Shown piece after piece: positions 15,739-23,043 of a stretch of DNA of 23,043 nt. How positions within the stretch are numbered: position 1 is the stretch's first letter; each line of letters begins with the position of its first letter. A program made the translations under genes and the position numbers. Where the stretch lies: contig CALJJF010000198.1 of NCBI GenBank assembly GCA_937973935.1, positions 1 through 23,043 of the forward strand, read 5' to 3'. This DNA comes from MKRK01 sp001896915. Its GTDB lineage: Bacteria; Bacillota; Clostridia; Oscillospirales; Acutalibacteraceae. Below the pieces are notes generated by a model. It saw nothing but the letters and a program-made list of their open reading frames with translations. It was not told the origin of the DNA and ran no database searches.

Positions 15739-15767
15739 TTGATATTTTTGCAGTTTTGTGCTATAAT
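15739..15767 (+). promoter_or_regulatory. Promoter of the DeoR-family regulator
   Basis: TTGATA (15739-15744), a 17-base spacer and TATAAT (15762-15767) lie 45-73 bases before the ATG. It is back to back with the rhaA promoter, with only 15 bases between the two -35 boxes. Confidence 0.75.
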
Positions 15768-15794
15768 TCAATCAGTTATAATCATATTCAATCA
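15766..15794 (+). promoter_or_regulatory. 9-bp direct repeat, possible DeoR-regulator operator
   Basis: ATTCAATCA occurs at 15766-15774 and 15786-15794, exactly 20 bases (about two helical turns) apart, starting at the -10 box of the regulator's own promoter. DeoR-family repressors often bind direct repeats, so this is a reasonable autoregulatory site. A binding site at the rhaA promoter is less clear. Confidence 0.4.
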
Positions 15795-15811
15795 CATCAG
15801 GAGGAGAATCC

Positions 15812-16567
15812 ATGCTGGTAGCAGAAAGACAACAAAAAATTATTCATTTGTTAAAGACCGAAAAAATGATGACTGTGGAGCAGCTATGTAAAAGACTCTA
15901 TTCCAGCGGTGCAACGATCCGTCGGGATTTAACAAGCATGTCCAGAGCCGGACAGCTCAAACGCATTCACGGTGGCGCAGTATTGCTTGACGGTACCTCC
16001 ACAGAATCGCCTTTTTTGGTGCGTGAAAATGAACAGTATGACGTGAAGCTGAGTCTGGCAAAGGCAGCTTGTGATTCCATCCAAAACGGCCAGACCATTT
16101 TTATGGATTCCAGCAGCACAGTATTGCAAATGGCAAAGTTTCTTCCTTCCATAGAAGGGTTGACCGTCATAACAAACGGAATAAAAACCGCAATGCAGCT
16201 GGCACCAAATTCAAATATACAAACCTACTGCGCCGGCGGAAAGATGAGAGAAAACTCTTTTTCTCTGACGGGTGTACCGACCTTTGAATTTTTCAATCAC
16301 TACAACGCCGATATTGCTTTTTTGTCCTGTCGTGGTTTTGATTTTGAAAAAGGAGTGACTGAAGCCAATGAAGAAGAAGCACAGATCAAAAGAGTGTTGG
16401 TCAGCAGAGCAAAAAAAGTGGTTCTGCTGTGCGACAACACAAAAATCGGGCAAACCTATCTAAGCCGTGTGTGCGAAACAGCAGGAATTCATTTGCTGGT
16501 TACCAATGCCATCATCGAACAGACCAGGTCTCACCATTCTATCGGAATTCAGGTTGTCACAAAATAA
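15812..16567 (+). CDS. DeoR/GlpR-family transcriptional regulator of the rhamnose operon
   Basis: The 251-residue protein has the two DeoR-family parts: an N-terminal winged helix-turn-helix (residues ~6-57; MMTVEQLCKRLYSSGATIRR, then IHGGA) and a C-terminal sugar-phosphate sensing domain (~75-230; GQTIFMDSSSTVLQMAKFL, LTVITNGIKTA and the terminal KVVLLCDNTKIG). DeoR proteins are usually repressors released by a phosphorylated sugar. Divergent placement 149 bases from rhaA makes it the likely rhamnose regulator, in place of the AraC-type RhaS/RhaR of E. coli. The inducer would probably be rhamnulose-1-phosphate (inference). The ATG at 15812 has AGGAGGAG 5-6 bases upstream. No strong terminator follows on the plus strand other than the hairpin at 16602-16647. 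Confidence 0.92.
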   Translation: MLVAERQQKIIHLLKTEKMMTVEQLCKRLYSSGATIRRDLTSMSRAGQLKRIHGGAVLLDGTSTESPFLVRENEQYDVKLSLAKAACDSIQNGQTIFMDSSSTVLQMAKFLPSIEGLTVITNGIKTAMQLAPNSNIQTYCAGGKMRENSFSLTGVPTFEFFNHYNADIAFLSCRGFDFEKGVTEANEEEAQIKRVLVSRAKKVVLLCDNTKIGQTYLSRVCETAGIHLLVTNAIIEQTRSHHSIGIQVVTK

Positions 16568-16597
16568 CTCACCTGTTTCCTAATATATTTCTTTCTG

Positions 16598-16647
16598 AAA
16601 AAGAGCGTATTCCGCACTGCCAAACTTAGCAGTGCGGAATACGCTCT
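16598..16647 (-). terminator. Intrinsic terminator of the PstS-like/WG-lipoprotein unit
   Basis: A 19-bp perfect stem (16602-16620 with 16629-16647, 8-base loop) is followed on the minus strand by T5. On the plus strand no T run follows, so it serves mainly the minus-strand unit, though it may also slow transcription of the convergent DeoR gene. Confidence 0.8.
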
Positions 16648-16694
16648 GTGTATTTCCTACCGGCTTTTTATCAATTCATAGAAATAGCAGCGTT

Positions 16695-18014
16695 TCAATC
16701 ATCCCCCATGGCCGGCATCAATGTCTTGTATCGCCATGTGCCTTTCTCATTCACTATCCCCATGTAGTTACCGCTGGTCACCCGATAAAGACCATCGCTC
16801 AAGTATTCTGCATGACCTTGTATTTGGTTCATCTCCTCCAGTTTACTGCCCATCAAATGGCTGACGCCGTTTTGATAAGCAATAAAACGGTCCGGATATG
16901 CTTTGACATCGACACATTCTACAGAACCTACCACTGCAAAATTACGATCCAGAATTTTAGTTCCTCCCTCGCCGCTTATGACATAAAAACCGTTTTCATA
17001 ATGGATCTGACCCTCCAGGATACTGTAGATTATAATTTCCTTTCGGGTTCTGATGTTATAAATATACATTGTTCCATCATCAAAACGATATAAGAAGTCA
17101 TCCGACTCTTCGTCATCGTCTGTAAAATTTCCGTTGTAAGGTTCCTCTGCGCTGTTCAAAATAACAACGTTGTCGGCATCATGATACCGGACATATTGGA
17201 TGTCATCTTTGTATTCCGATCGTTTAAGGATACCGTTTCCCAAATACGACATGGATTCGCCCTGTTCTAAATAATAATCCTTCTTTTTGCCGTTGATTAT
17301 TAACGTATAGACCGAGTTACGAACATAGGATTCATACGCATTTCCGCAATAATAATCGGAAACAGCGAAATCAAACAGCTTTTGCCCACTATAGTTATAA
17401 ATCCAGCTGGTGGTTTCACCGGCACTTTTGGAATAATAATCTTTTCCTCCATAAATGTATTTGCCGGTTATCTTCTTCTTTGTATTATTTTTTGCATCAT
17501 AGATGGAATAAGATTCCCCCTCATTTTCTGTGATTAGTATTTTATCGTCACTTCCAATTGTAATGCAGATTGCATATTCATTAATAACCCCTCCATATTT
17601 GAAGCCATATTTCTTCAAACCGTTCTCATTAAACACCACAATGTTATCCTTGCTTTGTGCGATTATATATTCACTTTCATTCTTTATCATAGTATCATAC
17701 CAATCAGAAACAATACCTTTTCCAAATCGGTACAAGGCATATTTCCCGCTTTTTCTGTCTGACACAAAAATCAGGTCATTATATTGATACACTTGTTTAT
17801 TCCAATTGGTATAAAAATAATAATCATTTTCATCTGCTTTCGTAAATCGATCTGTTAAAACTATCGTATTGTTGAGAACACCGTCCCCATCCATAGAACC
17901 ATAATACTCCAACACATAGTATTTCGTATTGACAGGGTCTGATTTTGTGAGTGGTGAATTGCACCCCGACAGCATTACGGCGAATATCACAATGGTCATC
18001 ATAATTTTCTTCAT
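16695..18014 (-). CDS. WG-repeat-like lipoprotein, intact paralog
   Basis: The 439-residue protein has a lipoprotein signal peptide with lipobox MLSGC (Cys18). The mature part is rich in Tyr, Gly and Asp, with many short beta-strand units such as KSGKYALYRFGKG, DNIVVFNENGLKKYGFKYG and a C-terminal GNYMGIVNEKGTWRYKTL. These resemble WG/KWG beta repeats and suggest a beta-propeller-like fold outside the membrane (inference). The start is ATG at 18014 with GGGAGGGAG 8 bases upstream. It lies 57 bases after a frameshifted paralog of nearly equal length, and both follow a PstS-like lipoprotein. The function is unknown; a ligand-binding or envelope-scaffold role is possible but unproven. Confidence 0.8.
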   Translation of the reverse strand: MKKIMMTIVIFAVMLSGCNSPLTKSDPVNTKYYVLEYYGSMDGDGVLNNTIVLTDRFTKADENDYYFYTNWNKQVYQYNDLIFVSDRKSGKYALYRFGKGIVSDWYDTMIKNESEYIIAQSKDNIVVFNENGLKKYGFKYGGVINEYAICITIGSDDKILITENEGESYSIYDAKNNTKKKITGKYIYGGKDYYSKSAGETTSWIYNYSGQKLFDFAVSDYYCGNAYESYVRNSVYTLIINGKKKDYYLEQGESMSYLGNGILKRSEYKDDIQYVRYHDADNVVILNSAEEPYNGNFTDDDEESDDFLYRFDDGTMYIYNIRTRKEIIIYSILEGQIHYENGFYVISGEGGTKILDRNFAVVGSVECVDVKAYPDRFIAYQNGVSHLMGSKLEEMNQIQGHAEYLSDGLYRVTSGNYMGIVNEKGTWRYKTLMPAMGDD

Positions 18015-18071
18015 ATATTTCTCCCTCCCTACAGCAACCCCTTTTGCTGTATTCCTGACGCAAAAAACATC

Positions 18072-19384
18072 CTAGTCGTCCTTTATATTCAGCGTTCGAT
18101 ACAGCCATTCTCCTTTTGAGTTGATCAGCCCGGTATAATTCCCCCGTGTGGTCTGATACATTCCTTGGGCGACATACTCCAATCGGCCTTTCTGCCGATA
18201 CAGTTCCTTTCCCTTGTTGTCAAAAATCAAACCATATTCACCCCCATCGCTGATGTCCGTTCCCACATAACCATCTTTGGTAATGGTGATGTCATTCAAT
18301 CTTGTCTCAAAGTCAACAACCATATTCCCGTCTCGGTCGTATAGCTTTGTTTTTCCATCATCCACCTGTAAAAAACCATTGTTCCATTTCCATTCACCGT
18401 AGGTATGTCTTACAATGATCTCCTTTTTTCTTTCTATGTCATACAGATACAGTCTGTCGTTATCCGTCAGGAATAGAAAAGGGGGTTCTCCCTCATTGGA
18501 TAGAACTGTGTTATAGTGTGCATTTGCTGTACTTATCAGTTCTTTCCCGCTGCTGTCAAACGCATATTGCGTGTTGCCATCCGGTGATGTCAGGAAGAAA
18601 ACTCCGTTACCCAAATAGTCCACCCTGGCATTTTGTAAAAGCGGCAGTTCCTTTTTCCCGTCCTTGTTGCAAAAGGTAAGCACGCCCTTTGCTACATAGA
18701 AGCTATAATCCTCCCCCTTTTCATACTGAGTCACATCAAAGTCAAAGAGCCTGTTCCCATTCACGTCATAAGGCACGACGATCGTATCATAAGGATGCTC
18801 CAGATAATACCCCTTCCCTGTATGAATTGGTTCTATGAATTCCTTTTGTGTATTGCTTTTTGTGTCAAAAAAATAGTTTTGGAGGTGCCTTTCCGATATT
18901 CATATAAGGCATAAATATTTTCAGACATCGAAACCAACGAAATTCCTTCCGCTTCTTCCCCCAAGCTGTAGGCAAGTGCCTCCAATTTTTTTGCCTGTTC
19001 ATTGAAAACGACTATGCTTTTGGGTGTTCTTGCATAGTAAAATCCATCCCGATAGCCGATATACTCAAACCAGTCCGAAACGATACCCGAACCCATTTGG
19101 TAAAATGCATACTTGCCTGTTTTTATGCTGCTGACAGATACGATGTCTCCCTTTTGAAATACTCTTTGGTTTCGTAAGGGATAAAAAACAAAACCTTCGT
19201 TTGAATCGGTAAAATCACCGGACAGTATCATTTGTTTTGATCCGTCAAACAAGTTGCCTCCATAGACATCCAGTAAATAATAAGTTTGTGATGTATGTAA
19301 TTGTGTTTCGACGTGAACCGACTTTCCATCACATCCGGTCAGAATCAGCATTCCTGCTATGACAATCAGCAACAGCATTTTCAT
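18072..19384 (-). pseudogene. WG-repeat-like lipoprotein, paralog broken by a frameshift at an A/T homopolymer
   Basis: The first part (ATG 19384 to stop 18833) encodes 183 residues with lipobox LILTGC (Cys18). The second part (to 18072) continues in another frame. The frames meet in a run of seven T (minus strand, 18873-18867). Restoring one base joins them as TIFFDTKSNTQKEF, which aligns with the intact paralog's SYSIYDAKNNTKKK and gives a ~437-residue protein against 439. Paralogy is clear at both ends: GKYAFYQMGSGIVSDWF against GKYALYRFGKGIVSDWY, and GNYTGLINSKGEWLYRTL against GNYMGIVNEKGTWRYKTL. Its ATG is one base after the stop of the PstS-like gene, so it is translationally coupled and has no clear ribosome binding site of its own. 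It may be a true pseudogene, a phase-variable gene or a sequencing error. Confidence 0.8.
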
Positions 19385-19385
19385 A

Positions 19386-20273
19386 TCAGTTTACACTCAC
19401 ATAACCCTGTTTGTTAATGAAGGCGGCGCCTTCCTGGCCAGTCAAAAACGCATAGAGCCGATAGGTTGGTGAATTCTTGGGAGTATTCTCACGAATGCAG
19501 ACATAAAAATCATTGAGGTATGGATATGTTTTGTCTTGAATGGTTTTTTTCTCGGGTTTCACACCATCCACCGAAATGAATTTCAACCCAGGCTTTTCAT
19601 ACATTTCCGATGCGTAATAATACACCGAATACCCGATGGAATTTGCGCTGTTATCATATTCCATCAACGCATCGATCAAGCCACCCATGGCTGCCGGATA
19701 ATAACCCTTTGGTGCATTCATCATGTTCACGTCTTTCATGACCAAGGAACGCATCAGTCCCTGACTGCCGGAATCTTCGGGGCGTTGAAAGGCTTCTATT
19801 TTTTTGTCCTGCCCGCCAACTGTTTTCCAGTTGGTTATTTTTCCGCTGTAAATATCCTTAATCTGCTCTGTGGATAGATGATTCACAGGATTGGCATTGT
19901 TGGTGATAAAAACCAACGCATCTCTGCCGATGGGCGTTTTTATGATTTTGATTTTTGATTGATTCAACTCGTCCTGTGCTACTTTGGGCGGCGCATATGC
20001 AATGATCAAATCCGGTGCATATTCACTTTCTTGAACGAGTGCCATATATGCATTGGAGGTTTTGGTGAATTCTGTTTTTGCTTCTGCCTCAGCCTTGTCA
20101 CAGCCGGTTACGGCCTGCCTCAGTGCAATTGCCAAAGGGATATTTGCGGTGGATCCGTCGATTTTGGGATATTCCCCACTCGTTAGTTTCAGCGATGTTT
20201 CAACCTTCTTTGTGCCGCAGCCGACAGAAAAAACAATGAATAAAACCAACAATGCAATCCCAAGCCTTTTCAT
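19386..20273 (-). CDS. PstS-like substrate-binding lipoprotein (phosphate-type PBP)
   Basis: The 295-residue protein starts with a signal peptide and lipobox FSVGC (Cys19), then a periplasmic-binding-protein type 2 domain. PstS-like elements are YPKIDGSTANIPLA near residue 36 (phosphate loop), HLSTEQIKDIYSGKITNWK in the middle, and RPEDSGSQGLMRSLV, the second phosphate-binding loop. Classic PstS captures phosphate for PstCAB; here no pstC, pstA, pstB or phoU follows. Instead two WG-like lipoproteins do, so it may act as a sensor or solitary binding protein, and phosphate as ligand is likely but not certain. I chose the ATG at 20273 because TTAGGAGAG lies about 8 bases upstream and the signal peptide begins there; the frame is open to 20366 without support. 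It is the first gene of the unit, with a leader of about 130 bases. Confidence 0.88.
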   Translation of the reverse strand: MKRLGIALLVLFIVFSVGCGTKKVETSLKLTSGEYPKIDGSTANIPLAIALRQAVTGCDKAEAEAKTEFTKTSNAYMALVQESEYAPDLIIAYAPPKVAQDELNQSKIKIIKTPIGRDALVFITNNANPVNHLSTEQIKDIYSGKITNWKTVGGQDKKIEAFQRPEDSGSQGLMRSLVMKDVNMMNAPKGYYPAAMGGLIDALMEYDNSANSIGYSVYYYASEMYEKPGLKFISVDGVKPEKKTIQDKTYPYLNDFYVCIRENTPKNSPTYRLYAFLTGQEGAAFINKQGYVSVN

Positions 20274-20408
20274 AGTCATCTCTCCTAATTTCATATTCAT
20301 ATACAGTTCCCCTATCATAAAACCCCATTGAGTTTGGGTTATTGACCATGCCACCCGACGATTCAACGTCTATATAATTTATTTGCTTTTGGACCTCCCT
20401 ATGATACC

Positions 20409-20437
20409 ATATTATAGAACCCAAAACCAATTGTCAA
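20409..20437 (-). promoter_or_regulatory. Promoter of the PstS-like/WG-lipoprotein unit
   Basis: On the minus strand a perfect TTGACA (20437-20432), a 17-base spacer and TAATAT (20414-20409). The transcript would start near 20402, giving a ~130-base leader (20274-20402) in which I see only small stems and no known riboswitch. I see no obvious PhoB/PhoP box repeat, but TTGACA-like repeats are hard to judge by eye. Confidence 0.6.
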
Positions 20438-20501
20438 CTTATGTTACTAAAGTGTAATCTATGATTACAAGAATGTAACCAACCCTTTCCTACCATCCTT
20501 A

Positions 20502-20660
20502 TCAATTCCACCACAGAATATGACTGTTTGCAAACTCTCTGCTGATTTGCTCTGAAACCGTTTGTGAGTCCAGGTGCGTCTTTATTTTAGTTCTAGCCTT
20601 ACTGCTATCTGCAATTGAAACGGTGGGGATATCATACTTCTCAACGCAAGACTCTGTAAA
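20502..20660 (-). pseudogene. Possible gene remnant of about 52 codons, no start codon
   Basis: Between the two transcription units (20438-20757) the minus strand has one frame, open for 52 codons between two stops, with coding-like composition: TVSIADSSKARTKIKTHLDS followed by QTVSEQISREFANSHILWWN. It has no start codon, and other frames upstream hold short coding-looking pieces (GIHINPFLCENMVALPE), as in a decayed gene with frameshifts. I do not recognise a family. Chance cannot be excluded at this length. Nothing else is seen in 20438-20757. Confidence 0.3.
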
Positions 20661-20757
20661 TCACCAAAATTTTACTCTGGCAACGCTACCATGTTTTCAC
20701 AAAGAAACGGATTGATATGGATTCCATGATTCCGTTTTCACTCCATTCCTGGAGCGG

Positions 20758-20799
20758 CATATAAAAATCCGATGTATTTCTACATCGGATTTTTATATG
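20758..20799 (-). terminator. Intrinsic terminator of the right-hand surface-protein gene
   Basis: A 19-bp perfect stem (20758-20776 with 20781-20799, loop TTTC) has the core ATCCGATGTA and flanking A5/T5 runs, functional on both strands. It starts a few bases after the stop at 20804. Confidence 0.85.
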
Positions 20800-20803
20800 A
20801 TCT

Positions 20804-23043
20804 TTATTTAGCTGTAACTGTTACCTTTTTGATAACATCGGCAGAACCGAAAGAATCAAATCCTCGGACAAAGGCTTTTATCTCAAAACTCATGCCTTTT
20901 CTTGGTGTCCACAAAACCCTATTGTGAGGTGAATATTGGCTGATTTCTATTCCACCTAAATTTTCATCGGACACGATAAATTTATAATACAAATCCTGTT
21001 TTTCCGGAGGAGTAATTACTCTGATTTCTACAGGCTTTCTCGCAGGCAGATCCCCGATAATTTCGTTGTCTGTTGTAGGATCAAAAAACTTCACTGCGAT
21101 TTCATTCTCAGTCAGACTTGCCAGTTCTGATGTTTCAACTGTGAAATCTATGTTCTTGAACGCTTCATAAGATCCTGCATTGCTTCCCTTCACTCTTACC
21201 TGAATGGTATAATGACCTGCCATAGAAGGTTTCCAAGATAACTGATTGGCGCCTTCTTCACTGGACCAACCTTTGAACAGGTTAAAGCCATCAGCATCAT
21301 ATCTCCAGAAGGAATATTGAACCTCTTCGCCCGGTGCCAGATTATCGATATGAGCCGTTGCCGTAAAGTTCAGAGTGGTCCCCCTGGGAACATTTGTATA
21401 ATCCGTGGCTCCGGTTATTGATGTATCGACAGTTACCGGTGTTCCGGGTCTTGCATAGGTAAACAAAGATACCTTACCGTCATCATAATCGCTGGCTAAA
21501 TTACGCTTGGCAAAGGCTTCAACAAAGTAGATGCCATATTGCTTTTCTCCAAGTGTGATGGTTGTCGTATTTTCTTCAATATAACCGACTTTGTATTTCT
21601 TTTCCCTTGTATTTGCTTCTGACAGCATATATAAGAAACGCGTTCCGCTGACAGAGCCTTGATTCATGCTGATGACAACCTGATTGGGCAGTATTTCATC
21701 ATGAACATCCAGCGTATCAATTTCGGGATAGCTTTCTGTTATACTCTTTTCATAAATATTCAACAGAATTATCTTTTTGGAAACGGAGTTTACTCCGCTT
21801 GCCTGTACACGTAATGTGTATCTACCCGGCAGAAGTGTTCTCAAGTCAATTTTATATTCACCGACCCCTACTTCCTCCGCACCAATTCCGTTCAAGGTGT
21901 AACCGACAGCGTTCACAGCATCAATTTTGATATTAAGCCATTGATCGCTGTTACTGAAAAACTCGGTTCCGTCTGTTACAATCCCGTTCACCAGAATCTT
22001 GTTGATAATCGTTACTCCGGCGTCTTGGGGCGTTACACTGTCAATGAACTGACCCTCGAATTTTTCGTCAGACCTTACTGCTCTGACCATAATTCTGTAA
22101 TTGCCTTTTAAGTCAGCAGCATCTGTTGCGTCAAATGTTACTGTTGTTGACTTTGAAAATTCCTGTTTTCTGACCCAGTTATAAAGCTCGACATCCTTGT
22201 TGTCCATCAAATCATTGTTCACACGCTGGTAACTCCATATTTGATAGTACAAACAGGTTGAAGCATTATCAATGGCAACGGTCAATTCATTCTCATTGAG
22301 GCTTGTTGTGATCTGCTCCTGAGTCAACGCTTCATAAAAATCAATATTGGTGACATCGTAAACTGTGATGGATTCATTGCCCACATTGTCTTTTGCATAA
22401 ATGGAATAAGGTCCATTTTCGCTGACCGCAAAGCTGCCTTCTGTGATTACACTGCCGCCGGATGTAAAATCAGCGATCGTCTTGGTACCTTTCAGCCACT
22501 TTTTCACAGCAACGCCGCTACCAGTATCATTGAATGCGGCAGTCACCGTAACGCTCGTAAGGGAAGGGGCTGATTGTGTGATATCAGAAATAACAGGTGC
22601 GACAGTATCGATGTGATTTACCTGATAAACCGCCACCGCTTCGTTTCCTGTACTGTCTTTGGCATAGATGGTATAGCTGCCGTTTTCCGTAACAGGGAAG
22701 CTGGAACCGATTATGTTTGTGCCTGCCGTAGCAAAATCCGCAGCTACTTTTGTACCCTTTAGCCACTTCTGGGCGATTACACTACCGCTATTATCAGAAA
22801 TAACCGCAGAAACCGTTACGCTTGTTCTCGAAAACGCAGACTGTGCAATATTTGTAATCGTTGGTGCCGTGGAGTCTGTCCATTTTGCATGAAGAACCAA
22901 ATTGGCATTGGTGTGATACAACGAGCCCGCTGCGTATGTGATACCTTGTCCGTCTGCGCGAGTATTCCAGCCCGCAAACGTGTATCCGGTTTTTATCATC
23001 GTGCCGGGTGTGGAAATTGTTACACTTTCATTGGTATAAAAAC
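20804..23043 (-). CDS. Large surface protein with InlB-type repeat and tandem Ig-like domains, N-terminus beyond window
   Basis: The frame is open from the right edge to the stop at 20804 and gives 745 residues; the 5' part is missing. The first residues, YTNESVTISTPGTMIKTGYT followed by FAGWNTRADGQGITY and LVLHAKW, are an InlB B-repeat (Listeria-Bacteroides repeat). Two ~89-residue Ig-like domains follow in tandem (22343-22876). Next come several beta-rich domains. Near the C-terminus, YSFWRYDADGFNLFKGWS and NQLSWKPSMAGHYTIQVRVK resemble triple-tyrosine (Y_Y_Y) modules, and LYYKFIVSDENLGG plus NRVLWTPRKGMSFEIKAFVR form a second copy. The protein ends in VKKVTVTAK-like sequence without LPXTG, a membrane anchor or SLH domains, so any anchor must be N-terminal or the protein is released. 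It probably binds sugars, matrix or other surface proteins (inference). Confidence 0.85.
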   Translation of the reverse strand, partial: FYTNESVTISTPGTMIKTGYTFAGWNTRADGQGITYAAGSLYHTNANLVLHAKWTDSTAPTITNIAQSAFSRTSVTVSAVISDNSGSVIAQKWLKGTKVAADFATAGTNIIGSSFPVTENGSYTIYAKDSTGNEAVAVYQVNHIDTVAPVISDITQSAPSLTSVTVTAAFNDTGSGVAVKKWLKGTKTIADFTSGGSVITEGSFAVSENGPYSIYAKDNVGNESITVYDVTNIDFYEALTQEQITTSLNENELTVAIDNASTCLYYQIWSYQRVNNDLMDNKDVELYNWVRKQEFSKSTTVTFDATDAADLKGNYRIMVRAVRSDEKFEGQFIDSVTPQDAGVTIINKILVNGIVTDGTEFFSNSDQWLNIKIDAVNAVGYTLNGIGAEEVGVGEYKIDLRTLLPGRYTLRVQASGVNSVSKKIILLNIYEKSITESYPEIDTLDVHDEILPNQVVISMNQGSVSGTRFLYMLSEANTREKKYKVGYIEENTTTITLGEKQYGIYFVEAFAKRNLASDYDDGKVSLFTYARPGTPVTVDTSITGATDYTNVPRGTTLNFTATAHIDNLAPGEEVQYSFWRYDADGFNLFKGWSSEEGANQLSWKPSMAGHYTIQVRVKGSNAGSYEAFKNIDFTVETSELASLTENEIAVKFFDPTTDNEIIGDLPARKPVEIRVITPPEKQDLYYKFIVSDENLGGIEISQYSPHNRVLWTPRKGMSFEIKAFVRGFDSFGSADVIKKVTVTAK
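22343..22876 (-). repeat. Two tandem ~89-residue Ig-like domain repeats
   Basis: The first copy (22610-22876) and second copy (22343-22609) share the pattern APxI-x-x-I-x-QSA...TSVTV, then KWLKGTK..ADF, then SF.V.ENG.Y.IYAKD..GNE. They are homologous but diverged, so this is an old domain duplication rather than a recent DNA repeat. Such repeats are common in bacterial surface stalks. Confidence 0.8.

Noticed and set aside
18032..18049. Small hairpin (CAGCAA/TTGCTG) between the two WG lipoprotein genes as a terminator
   Set aside because: The stem is six bases with no T run after it; the two genes are more likely in one transcript.
20274..20366. Longer N-terminus for the PstS-like protein
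   Set aside because: The added 31 residues are polar, precede the signal peptide and contain the ribosome binding site of the downstream ATG.
1..23043. tRNA, rRNA, CRISPR arrays, insertion sequences, prophage genes
   Set aside because: No tRNA-like cloverleaf, regularly spaced repeats, transposase or integrase-like protein was seen on either strand.

Overview
The window looks like chromosomal DNA from an endospore-forming, low-GC Gram-positive bacterium of the Clostridia type. It encodes the forespore sigma factor SigG, a DegV/FakB fatty-acid-binding protein, a clostridial-style DNRLRE/YD-repeat surface protein and several lipobox lipoproteins. It has strong AGGAGG-like ribosome binding sites, TTGACA/TATAAT-like promoters and short perfect hairpin terminators. 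I see no rRNA, tRNA, CRISPR array, insertion sequence or phage gene. Most genes are on the minus strand; only the MFS transporter and the DeoR regulator are on the plus strand.

Layout. 1-3737: the N-terminal ~1245 residues of a very large secreted DNRLRE/YD-repeat protein that runs off the left edge. 3738-5104: a degV gene with an operator-like palindrome at its promoter, followed by a doubtful 53-residue membrane ORF and a terminator. 5168-7605: a membrane-anchored XRE regulator and an ECF sigma factor carrying a ~390-residue extension with a probable second DNA-binding domain. 7721-9707: acetate kinase and a HAD hydrolase. 9862-10767: sigG with a probable SigF promoter. 10816-12122: an MFS transporter with its own promoter and operator-like repeat, ending in a terminator shared with the convergent rhamnose operon. 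12234-16567: L-rhamnose catabolism (rhaA-rhaD-rhaB on the minus strand) with a divergent DeoR-family regulator. 16598-20437: a minus-strand unit of a PstS-like lipoprotein and two paralogous WG-like lipoproteins, one of them frameshifted at a run of seven A/T. 20438-20757: mostly non-coding, with one possible gene remnant. 20758-23043: the C-terminal 745 residues of a second large surface protein, with an InlB-type repeat and tandem Ig-like domains, running off the right edge.

How the genes work together. The clearest pathway is rhamnose use. RhaA isomerises L-rhamnose to L-rhamnulose, RhaB phosphorylates it, and the class II aldolase cleaves rhamnulose-1-phosphate to dihydroxyacetone phosphate and lactaldehyde. 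The DeoR protein probably controls the operon through a divergent promoter region holding a 9-bp direct repeat spaced by two helical turns. Acetate kinase would make ATP from acetyl phosphate, but no pta is next to it. The rest is a mix of envelope proteins (two giant surface proteins, three lipoproteins) and regulators. The parts I find least explained are the PstS-like/WG-lipoprotein unit and the ECF sigma fusion.
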